From positions 1-8,180 of the forward strand of contig JBLMWU010000202.1 of assembly GCA_050257395.1 (NCBI GenBank): a DNA stretch of 8,180 nucleotides, written 5' to 3'. Position 1 is the first letter of the stretch. Every line of letters begins with the position of its first letter. This document shows positions 1-4,775 of the stretch, one piece after another. A program made the translations under genes and the position numbers. Origin of the DNA: JAIRTY01 sp050257395. GTDB lineage: Bacteria; Actinomycetota; Actinomycetes; Streptosporangiales; Streptosporangiaceae. Under the pieces are notes generated by a model. It was not told where the DNA came from, did no database searches, and was given only the letters and a program-made list of their open reading frames with translations.

Positions 1-31
1 GCTGCTGGCGGGGCCGCTGCTGTGGGCCGGG

Positions 32-760
32 TCAGTACCCCATGTACGACCCGCCGCTGCGGACCGAGACGACTCCGGGGATGTTGTTCATGGAGCCGTA
101 CCGGCTGATCGCGTACCGGAAGGCGGCGACCATGTTGTCCACCGGGTTCCAGATGTTGTGGTGCCCGGGCAGCGCGTAGGTGTTGAACGTCGGCGCGATC
201 GTCTGCGCGATGCCCTCGGACGGGGTGCCCGCGGCCGCGTTGGCGTCCCAGCCGTTGCTGGCGTGCGGGTTACCGCCCGACTCGTGCATGACGACGATCC
301 GGGCCGCGTCCGCGCTCAGCTTGGACTGCGGCACGCCGTGCTGCACCAGGATGCTGTCGGCCTGGCAGATCCACCGGTTCAGGCCGGCGGCGTGGCACAC
401 GCTGCGCTGGGCCGCCCGGTGCTGCGGCTGGCGCGGGTGCGCGACGCCGCGGGCCTGCCGCGGGGCCGCGGCCGGGGCGGCGTGCCTGCCCTTGGCCACG
501 ACCAGCCTGACCGTGCCCGCGTGCGGGGCGGGCAGGTCGGCGGCCCGGCCGCCCGGGAACAGCTGGCTGACGGCCGCGTTCCGGGCCGCCCCGGCCTGGG
601 CATGTGCCACAGCCGGGGAACCGGTGCTGGCCGAGGCCGGGCCGGCGAGGCTGCCGGCCGTCGCCGTGCCGATGGCCGCGGCGGCCGCCGCGAGGGCAAG
701 CGGGATCTTGACGGACTTGCGGTTGAGCTTGCTGAGGGGGAAGGTCCTACGGGGGGTCAA
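32..760 (-). CDS. Secreted transglycosylase SLT / lysozyme-like domain protein
   Basis: Predicted exported muralytic enzyme, 242 aa, that would cleave the glycan strands of peptidoglycan outside the membrane. A basic N-region (residues 1-18, with KLNRKSVK) precedes a hydrophobic segment at about 19-40 and a likely signal-peptidase site near ASA-ST (about residue 45). An Ala/Pro/His/Arg-rich linker runs to about residue 117. The C-terminal domain (118-242) has the lysozyme/SLT layout: probable catalytic Glu160 in VMHESGGNPHA, then SEGIAQTIAPTF, WNPVDNM and FRYAISRYGSM. Cys122 and Cys133 could pair. The start is TTG with GAAGG six bases upstream; no ATG or GTG fits better. Stop is TGA. The gene has its own long upstream leader and resembles the two downstream-strand neighbours in size and export, but its catalytic domain is clearly different from theirs. 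Bond specificity (lysozyme versus lytic transglycosylase) cannot be told from sequence alone. Confidence 0.88.
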   Translation of the reverse strand: MTPRRTFPLSKLNRKSVKIPLALAAAAAAIGTATAGSLAGPASASTGSPAVAHAQAGAARNAAVSQLFPGGRAADLPAPHAGTVRLVVAKGRHAAPAAAPRQARGVAHPRQPQHRAAQRSVCHAAGLNRWICQADSILVQHGVPQSKLSADAARIVVMHESGGNPHASNGWDANAAAGTPSEGIAQTIAPTFNTYALPGHHNIWNPVDNMVAAFRYAISRYGSMNNIPGVVSVRSGGSYMGY

Positions 761-919
761 GAAATACCTTCGGTCGGACGCTTACTGCGTTCGGCTTCAC
801 CCAAGAGACGCTGCCCGCTGGTCAGGAGGGGGGCTCCAGCCCGGGCAGAGGCGCGGGGGATGCGACGCGGATCAGGGCGACACGTTACGGGGGGCAACCA
901 TCGCCCGCGCCGGGTGCTT
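761..919 (-). promoter_or_regulatory. Structured 5' leader of the SLT gene, shared with the 1217-1966 gene
   Basis: This 159-base leader contains three blocks also present, in the same order and spacing, before the 1217-1966 gene: 906-919 (identical 14-mer), 866-879 (13 of 14) and 841-855 (identical 15-mer). Visible structure on the minus strand: CTGCCCG (848-842) pairs with CGGGCAG (817-811); GGGTGAAGCCGA lies at 802-791; a small hairpin ACGC-AGTAA-GCGT spans 790-778; then CCGACCGAAGG (777-767), six bases and the TTG start. Actinobacterial cell-wall hydrolase genes are known to carry c-di-AMP (ydaO) riboswitches, and GGGTGAAGCC resembles one ydaO segment. The usual 3' segment with CAGCTAAC is not found, so identity as ydaO is only a suggestion. 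Confidence 0.6.
767..777 (-). promoter_or_regulatory. Ribosome binding site block deciding a TTG start
   Basis: CCGACCGAAGG lies exactly six bases before the TTG at 760-758. The same block with the same spacing precedes TTG in the two neighbouring muralytic genes (CCGACCAAAGG at 1973-1983, CCGACGGAAGG at 3126-3136), which supports TTG as the genuine start in all three. Confidence 0.7.
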
Positions 920-979
920 GCGTTGTGTAACTATGCCCGATCAAACCCAGGGAGGTGCCCGAATCACACCCGGCTAAGC

Positions 980-995
980 TATGACCTGATTCACA
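980..995. promoter_or_regulatory. CRP-like operator upstream of the SLT gene
   Basis: On the minus strand the site reads TGTGA-ATCAGG-TCATA, nine of ten matches to the CRP consensus TGTGA-N6-TCACA. Its centre is about 61-62 bases upstream of position 926, close to the start of the conserved leader, which would suit a class I activator site if transcription starts there. The start site is inferred, not seen. Confidence 0.5.
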
Positions 996-1064
996 GCGTA
1001 CGGAGATTATTCGAATATCTTATCGATTTCTTCCTCTGACCTTGAAATCAGCGCGAATCCCCTG

Positions 1065-1079
1065 GTCACCGCCGGTGAC
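1065..1079. repeat. Inverted repeat GTCACCG-C-CGGTGAC
   Basis: Perfect 7-base arms around a single central base, immediately next to the CRP-like site at 1080. The compact symmetric form looks more like a protein operator than a terminator; no family is recognised. Confidence 0.4.
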
Positions 1080-1095
1080 TGTGAGCAGCCACACA
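1080..1095. promoter_or_regulatory. Second CRP-like operator in the same intergenic region
   Basis: TGTGA-GCAGCC-ACACA on the plus strand, nine of ten matches to TGTGA-N6-TCACA. It lies 85 bases further from the SLT gene than the site at 980-995, and just after a separate inverted repeat. It could act on the SLT gene or have no role. Confidence 0.38.
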
Positions 1096-1153
1096 GCGTC
1101 AACCTCCGTAGGCCTGCAGCTACTCTCCGTAGAAAATTCCGGCCCGGAACGGC

Positions 1154-1194
1154 GGCGCGGCGGCCTCCCCCGCCATCGGGGAAACCGCCGCGCC
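1154..1194 (-). terminator. GC hairpin terminator of the 1217-1966 gene
   Basis: Perfect 10-base arms GGCGCGGCGG (1154-1163) and CCGCCGCGCC (1185-1194), with a further inner stem TCCCC (1166-1170) / GGGGA (1178-1182). It begins 23 bases past the stop of the 1217-1966 gene. There is no clear T tract on the minus strand, as is common for actinobacterial hairpin terminators. Confidence 0.65.
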
Positions 1195-1216
1195 CGCACC
1201 GGCCAGGGCTACCGGA

Positions 1217-1966
1217 TCAGTACCACCCTGCGGACTCCTCGTGGGACCAGGCCGCGCACGGCGAGCCGTACGTGGACTGGATGTACCCGAGGCCCCACTT
1301 GATCTGGGTCGCCGCGCTGGTCTGCCAGTCCGCGCCCGCGCTCGCCATCTTCGACCCGGGCAGCGCCTGCGGAATCCCGTAGGCGCCCGAGCTCGGGTTG
1401 CTGGCGGTCACGCTCCAGCCGCTCTCGTGGCCCCACAGGGAGTCGAGGCAGCTGAATTCGCTGGCGGACCAGCCGAAGGACGCCAGCATGCCCTGGGCGA
1501 TCTGCTGCGGCGAGCCTGACGGCGCGCTCGCGGCCTGGGCGGTGGTCTGCGCGGCCTGCGCGGCCGCCCGGCGGGCCGCCGCCCTGGCCGCCGCCGCCCG
1601 GCGCGCGGCCGCCCGGGCCGCAGCCCGGCGCCGCGCCGCGGCGAGTTGCGCCGCGAGCGCCTCCTGGTGGGCCTGCTTGACGTTGGCCCAGGTCCCCAGG
1701 TGGTCCGGCCACAGTGAGTTGTCCCGGACCGCGGCGGTGGCCGCCCTGGCGGTCAGCGACCGCTGGCTGGCGTCGAGGCTGGCCCCGTAGTGGGCGAAGG
1801 CCGCCCCCGGCGCTGACACCGCCGGCCAGGCGGCCGCCACGCTGCCACCCACTGAGACAGCGGCGGCCACGGTGACGCCCGCGATGGCCACGGTGATCCT
1901 GGACGGCTTGCGACGCGGGGGTTTGTGATGCAGGGGTTTGTAGTGCGGGTCTCGTTGGGGAGACAA
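1217..1966 (-). CDS. Membrane-anchored or secreted lytic transglycosylase-like protein with Arg/Ala helix
   Basis: 249 aa from the TTG at 1966-1964. A basic cytoplasmic N-terminus (residues 1-23, rich in His, Lys, Arg and Pro) is followed by one hydrophobic segment (about 24-48), a signal peptide or signal anchor. Residues about 100-146 form an almost pure Ala/Arg/Gln stretch, probably a long charged helix able to reach into the wall. The C-terminal domain (about 154-241) carries FSCLDSLWGHESGW with probable catalytic Glu181, SGAYGIPQALPGSKMA, GADWQT and TQIKWGLGYI, plus a Cys173/Cys237 pair. This is the small actinobacterial transglycosylase family often labelled aggregation-promoting-factor C-terminal-like. 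The domain is about 70% identical by eye to the product of 2457-3119, so the two arose by duplication. The reading frame stays open upstream to 2203, but the shared initiation block favours TTG. Stop is TGA. Confidence 0.88.
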   Translation of the reverse strand: MSPQRDPHYKPLHHKPPRRKPSRITVAIAGVTVAAAVSVGGSVAAAWPAVSAPGAAFAHYGASLDASQRSLTARAATAAVRDNSLWPDHLGTWANVKQAHQEALAAQLAAARRRAAARAAARRAAAARAAARRAAAQAAQTTAQAASAPSGSPQQIAQGMLASFGWSASEFSCLDSLWGHESGWSVTASNPSSGAYGIPQALPGSKMASAGADWQTSAATQIKWGLGYIQSTYGSPCAAWSHEESAGWY

Positions 1967-2125
1967 GAGGAACCTTTGGTCGGGCGCGGGACCGCGCTCG
2001 GCTTCCACCCGGGGGCACTGCCGGCCGGGCGAGCTGATCCGCGGTCCGGGCAGAGGCGCGGCTGCCGTGCCGCGGTTCAGGGCGGCACGCCGCAGGATGC
2101 GGCTTCTCACTCGCGCCGGGTGCTT
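1967..2125 (-). promoter_or_regulatory. Structured 5' leader homologous to that at 761-919
   Basis: The same three blocks are present: 2112-2125 (14 of 14), 2071-2084 (13 of 14) and 2046-2060 (15 of 15). Their distances to the TTG agree with the other leader to within one base, and both leaders measure 159 bases. GGGTGGAAGCCGA at 2010-1998 corresponds to GGGTGAAGCCGA of the other leader. A hairpin GCGCG-GTCC-CGCGC (1997-1984) sits where the other leader has its ACGC/GCGT hairpin, so the paired structure is kept while the bases change. Then come CCGACCAAAGG (1983-1973), six bases and TTG. A CTGAACCGCGG segment (from 2080) can pair with CCGCGGATCAG further on, with one A-A mismatch. The function is inferred to be cis-regulation of expression. 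Confidence 0.6.
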
Positions 2126-2164
2126 CTTCCGGGCGTCAAGACTGCCGAACGCCGTCCGGGTTTG

Positions 2165-2179
2165 CCGCCAAAATGGCGG
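2165..2179. repeat. Inverted repeat CCGCCA-AAA-TGGCGG flanked by A/T runs
   Basis: Perfect 6-base arms, extendable to 10 with one mismatch because of the flanking TTT and AAA. It lies in the upstream region of the 1217-1966 gene, outside the shared leader. On the minus strand the T run precedes the hairpin, so it is not a terminator for that strand. An operator or a 5' UTR hairpin are both possible. Confidence 0.4.
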
Positions 2180-2287
2180 AAAAAGGCCTATGGCCAACTT
2201 CACAGGGCCCCCGCGACCGGCGGCCGCTGACCCGATCCATTGCCCTGGCCTGCACAGATAATGCTTCCATCACAATCTGCAACTACT

Positions 2288-2303
2288 GGTGAGTAATGTC
2301 ACA
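2288..2303. promoter_or_regulatory. CRP-like operator upstream of the 1217-1966 gene
   Basis: GGTGA-GTAATG-TCACA, nine of ten matches to TGTGA-N6-TCACA. It sits about 320 bases before the TTG and about 160 before the conserved leader block, so the transcript would begin well upstream of that block. It is also about 100 bases past the terminator of the 2457-3119 gene, leaving the 1217-1966 gene as the natural target. Confidence 0.5.
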
Positions 2304-2402
2304 CCATTACGGTAAGCGCCCTCTTTCGTCACGTTCGGTACTGATGAGGGCGAACGGGCTGGCGCGGGCGGACCGCCGGCCGCAGGCGGGCCCGCACAGC
2401 GC

Positions 2403-2438
2403 TGTGCCCGGGACCCGCCGGGCGGGTTCCCGGGCACA
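2403..2438 (-). terminator. Long hairpin terminator of the 2457-3119 gene
   Basis: Stem TGTGCCCGGG (2403-2412) / CCCGGGCACA (2429-2438) continues, after one A-T pair and a single bulged T, into CCCGC (2414-2418) / GCGGG (2422-2426) closed by a three-base loop. About 16 base pairs in all, starting 19 bases past the stop codon. Confidence 0.75.
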
Positions 2439-2456
2439 CCGGAGGCTGCTGCTGCC

Positions 2457-3119
2457 CTAGTAGTAGCTGTGGGCCTGCCAGTACGCCCAGGCGTTGCACG
2501 GCGTGCCGTACCGGCCCTGGATGTACCCCAGACCCCACTTGATCTGGGTCGCGGGGTTGGTCTGCCAGTCCGCGCCAGCGGTCGCCATCTTGGAGCCGGG
2601 CAGCGCCTGCGGGATGCCGTAGGCGCCGCTGGCGTTCTCGGCTGCGTAGTTCCAGCCGCTCTCCCGGGACCAGATGCTGTCGAGGCAGCTGAACTGCGTC
2701 GCCGGGTCGAACCCGAACGACGACATCATCTTGTAGGCGATCGACTGGGCCGTGCCCGGGTTGGGCGGCGGCGCGGCCGCCACCGTGGTGCCGCCGCCGC
2801 CGGTGGCGCTGGCGGCGACCTGGACGGGCTTGGCAGCCACCTTGGGCGCGCCCACCATCCGCATGCTGTGCGAAGCGGCGTCCATGACGATCATCTGCTG
2901 GCGCTGCTGCTCCAGCACTGCCATGGCCCGGCTGTTGGACACGGCGGCCGCGGCGATCGCCGCGCCGGCCGGCACCGGGCCGGGCCGCACGACGAGGTAA
3001 CCAGCCACAGCAACAGCGGCTACCGCGGATCCGGCCGTGATCACGGTCGGCCACAGGCGGAAGCCCCTCCGGCGCGACGCCCGCCCTTTCGCGGGGCTCC
3101 GCCTCCGGTGTTGTGACAA
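2457..3119 (-). CDS. Lytic transglycosylase-like protein, paralog of the 1217-1966 product
   Basis: 220 aa from the TTG at 3119-3117, preceded by GGAAGG with a six-base gap. The Arg-rich N-terminus (RRRSPAKGRASRRR) leads into one hydrophobic segment (about 23-45), a signal anchor or signal peptide. A short Gln/Met-rich stretch (about 64-90) and a Gly/Ala/Pro linker follow. The catalytic domain (about 124-211) has FSCLDSIWSRESGW with probable catalytic Glu153, SGAYGIPQALPGSKMATAG, ADWQTN, TQIKWGLGYI and a Cys145/Cys208 pair. It lacks the Arg/Ala helix of its paralog, so the two enzymes may sit at different depths of the wall. The frame is open upstream to 3404, but that extension is low-complexity and ignores the signal-peptide context. 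Stop is TAG. Likely monocistronic given the downstream hairpin. Confidence 0.88.
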   Translation of the reverse strand: MSQHRRRSPAKGRASRRRGFRLWPTVITAGSAVAAVAVAGYLVVRPGPVPAGAAIAAAAVSNSRAMAVLEQQRQQMIVMDAASHSMRMVGAPKVAAKPVQVAASATGGGGTTVAAAPPPNPGTAQSIAYKMMSSFGFDPATQFSCLDSIWSRESGWNYAAENASGAYGIPQALPGSKMATAGADWQTNPATQIKWGLGYIQGRYGTPCNAWAYWQAHSYY

Positions 3120-3125
3120 TGCAGT

Positions 3126-3161
3126 CCTTCCGTCGGCCTCCAGCCGGGCGGGGGGCCCGGC
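3126..3161 (-). promoter_or_regulatory. Leader hairpin plus ribosome binding block of the 2457-3119 gene
   Basis: GCCGGGC (3161-3155) and GCCCGGC (3149-3143) form a 7-base stem with a five-C loop, followed by CCGACGGAAGG (3136-3126), six bases and TTG. This matches the hairpin, CCGAC-block, AAGG, N6, TTG order of the other two leaders. The rest of this gene's leader (about 3162-3300) is strongly structured, including a CCGGCAGC / GCTGCCGG hairpin and CGCTGC / GCAGCG, but its bases do not align clearly with the other two apart from a CACCCGG motif near 3290. Confidence 0.5.
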
Positions 3162-3395
3162 CCGTGGACCGCTGCGGGGCAGGGCAGCGTGTCGCACGAC
3201 GGCGGGGCCCGCTGCCCGGCCGGCAGCCCCGCTGCCGGTAGTCCGGACATTTCGGTCCGCCGCCGTCGGCGATACCTTGCCAGAACCGGGTGCGCGATTA
3301 ACGAGATTCTGCGGAAAAAGTTGTGTCGGGAACCCCGCCAGTGCCGCGGTGCGGATCGCAAATTGGCGACACGTACTGTGACAATTACCTGGTGC

Positions 3396-3405
3396 GGTGG
3401 CCACC
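3396..3405. repeat. 10-base palindrome GGTGGCCACC
   Basis: Perfect palindrome immediately abutting the larger palindrome at 3406-3427, in the region upstream of the 2457-3119 gene. It may be part of a composite operator, or chance in GC-rich DNA. Confidence 0.3.
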
Positions 3406-3427
3406 CCATCCTGTGATCACAGGATGG
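3406..3427. promoter_or_regulatory. Perfect 22-base palindrome with TGTGATCACA core
   Basis: Arms of 11 bases (CCATCCTGTGA and its exact complement) meet with no spacer at 3416/3417. The core has both CRP half-sites, TGTGA and TCACA, but with no six-base gap, so a standard CRP dimer contact is not expected. A lone TGTGA half-site with CAATTA follows at 3378-3388. The palindrome lies about 120 bases past the acyl-CoA dehydrogenase stop and about 290 before the next gene's TTG. As RNA it could fold into a 9-base stem with a GATC loop, so a terminator is an alternative. An operator for an unidentified symmetric repressor is the other reading. Confidence 0.45.
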
Positions 3428-3524
3428 CTGCCGTGCCGCCGGCGGACACGCGGGGAAGGCCGCGGAAAAGCAAGCTCGCGATCCTTTGCGGCACCATTCC
3501 GGATGCGGGGCCAGAGGATCCCCG

Positions 3525-3543
3525 CCGGGCGAATTCCGCCCGG
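3525..3543 (-). terminator. Hairpin after the acyl-CoA dehydrogenase gene
   Basis: CCGGGCG (3525-3531) and CGCCCGG (3537-3543) around AATTC, starting 6 bases past the stop codon. Compact GC stem without a T tract; a likely intrinsic terminator or 3' stabiliser of the pur-acd transcript. Confidence 0.55.
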
Positions 3544-3548
3544 GGACG

Positions 3549-4724
3549 TCAGCGGAGCAGCTGGCGGGCCATCACCATGCGCTGGATCTGGTTGGTGCCC
3601 TCGTAGATCTGGGTGATCTTGGCGTCCCGCATCATCCGCTCGACCGGGTAGTCCCTGACGTAGCCGTAGCCGCCGAGCAGCTGGACGGCGTCCGTGGTGA
3701 CCTCCATCGCCACGTCGGAGGCGAAGCACTTGGCCGCGGAGGAGAAGAACGTCAGGCTGCCCTCGCGCGCACCGGCCATGGCGCGCTCGGACCGGGCCGC
3801 CGCGGCATACGTGAGCTGCCGGGCCGCCTCCACCTTCATCGCCATGTCGGCCAGCATGAACTGCACGCCCTGGAACTCGGCGACCGGCCTGCCGAACTGC
3901 CGGCGCTCCTTGACGTACCCGGTGGCGTAGTCCAGCGCGCCCTGGGCGATGCCGAGCGCCTGCGCCGCGATGGTGACCCGGGTGTGGTCCAGCGTGGCGA
4001 GGGCGATCTTGAAGCCCTGGCCCTCCTCGCCGACCAGCCGGTCCGCCGGGATCACGCAGTTGTCGAAGTACAGCTCCCGGGTGGGTGAGCCCTTGATGCC
4101 CAGCTTGCGCTCTGGCGCCCCGAAGGAGAAGCCAGGGTCGTCCTTTTCCACCACGAACGCGGAGATCCCGTTCGCCCCCGCGGCCGGGTCGGTGACCGCC
4201 ATCACCGTGTAGTAGGCGGACACGCCGGCGTTGGTGATCCACCGCTTGGTCCCGTTCAGGACGTAGGTGTCCCCGTCCCGGGCCGCCCGCGTCTTCATCG
4301 CGGCCGCATCCGAGCCGGCCTCCGGCTCGGACAGGGCGTAGGAGAACATGGCCTCCCCGCGCGCCACCGGCGGCAGGTAGCGCTGCTTGACCTGCTCGGA
4401 GGCCGCCAGCAACAGCGGCACCGTGCCGAGCTTGTTGACCGCGGGGATCAGCGACGACGCGGCGCAGGCCCGCGCGACCTCCTCGATCACGATCGCGGTC
4501 GCGATCGCGTCCGCGCCTGCCCCGCCGTAGGCCTCGGGGATGTGCACCGCCTGCACATCGGCCTTGACGAGGGCCTCGTACACGTCCCAGGGGAACTCGC
4601 CGGTCTCGTCCACCTCGGCGGCGCGGGGGGCGATCTTGTCGTCGGCGAGCGCGCGAACCGCTTCGCGAAGTGCCTCGTGCTCCTCGGACAGGGAGAAGGC
4701 GGGAAATTCGGAGGTCATAGCCAT
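3549..4724 (-). CDS. Acyl-CoA dehydrogenase (FadE25-like)
   Basis: FAD enzyme of about 391 aa that introduces the alpha-beta double bond into acyl-CoA thioesters, normally with an electron-transfer flavoprotein as acceptor. The full three-part fold is visible: N-terminal helices (FSLSEEHEALREAVRALA), the central beta domain with YALSEPEAGSDAA and the flavin-contacting KRWITNA, and the C-terminal helices with RRQFGRPVAEFQ and QLLGGYGYVRDYPVERMMRD. The probable catalytic base is Glu375 in IYEGTNQIQR, the short/medium-chain position. The chosen start is ATG at 4724-4722 (MAMTSEF); ATG at 4718 or TTG at 4745 are alternatives, and none has a strong ribosome binding site. The position after purK-purE matches Mycobacterium tuberculosis fadE25 (Rv3274c). 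Substrate chain length or branching cannot be read from sequence. Confidence 0.93.
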   Translation of the reverse strand: MAMTSEFPAFSLSEEHEALREAVRALADDKIAPRAAEVDETGEFPWDVYEALVKADVQAVHIPEAYGGAGADAIATAIVIEEVARACAASSLIPAVNKLGTVPLLLAASEQVKQRYLPPVARGEAMFSYALSEPEAGSDAAAMKTRAARDGDTYVLNGTKRWITNAGVSAYYTVMAVTDPAAGANGISAFVVEKDDPGFSFGAPERKLGIKGSPTRELYFDNCVIPADRLVGEEGQGFKIALATLDHTRVTIAAQALGIAQGALDYATGYVKERRQFGRPVAEFQGVQFMLADMAMKVEAARQLTYAAAARSERAMAGAREGSLTFFSSAAKCFASDVAMEVTTDAVQLLGGYGYVRDYPVERMMRDAKITQIYEGTNQIQRMVMARQLLR

Positions 4725-4727
4725 GAT

Positions 4728-4740
4728 GGTAGAAGCTACC
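4728..4740. repeat. Inverted repeat GGTAG-AAG-CTACC before the acyl-CoA dehydrogenase start
   Basis: Perfect 5-base arms, ending 3 bases before the chosen ATG. If transcribed, it would occupy the place where a ribosome binding site is expected, which may explain why none is visible. Operator or translational hairpin; both are speculative. Confidence 0.35.
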
Positions 4741-4753
4741 GGCAAGTAGCCCG

Positions 4754-4775
4754 GCGGCCGGGGCGCCCCGGCCGC
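4754..4775 (-). terminator. Perfect 22-base palindrome between purE and the acyl-CoA dehydrogenase gene
   Basis: Arms GCGGCCGGGGC and its exact complement meet at 4764/4765; the palindrome overlaps the last base of the purE stop codon. As RNA it folds into a 9-base GC stem with a GCGC loop. It could terminate or attenuate purKE transcription, or protect the purKE mRNA end, uncoupling the dehydrogenase. Only about 30 bases remain before the dehydrogenase start, which leaves little space for a separate promoter, so partial read-through is likely. Confidence 0.5.

Noticed and set aside
1..31. Terminator of the SLT gene at the window start
   Set aside because: Only 31 bases follow the stop codon here and no complete stem can be drawn.
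761..919. Firm assignment as a ydaO (c-di-AMP) riboswitch
   Set aside because: Context and a GGGTGAAGCC segment agree, but the other hallmark sequences, especially CAGCTAAC, could not be found by eye, so it is reported only as a candidate leader RNA.
158..1039. Plus-strand open frame covering the SLT gene and its leader
   Set aside because: Low-complexity Arg/Gly/Ala/Val translation, antisense to a gene with a signal peptide and catalytic motif; crosses the conserved non-coding leader.
1530..1650. GC-rich repeats as a CRISPR array or mobile element remnant
   Set aside because: The repetition is codon-level Ala/Arg low complexity within an intact reading frame, with no regular repeat-spacer pattern.
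2165..2179. Hairpin as a terminator of the upstream minus-strand gene
   Set aside because: The T run lies before the hairpin on the minus strand, and that gene already has a strong hairpin at 2403-2438.
1967..2203. N-terminal extension of the 1217-1966 gene to an upstream start
   Set aside because: It would put 79 residues before the signal segment and translate the leader conserved with the 761-919 region. The TTG with its ribosome site fits better.
3120..3404. N-terminal extension of the 2457-3119 gene
   Set aside because: It would bury the signal anchor behind about 95 low-complexity residues; the TTG has the same initiation block as its neighbours.
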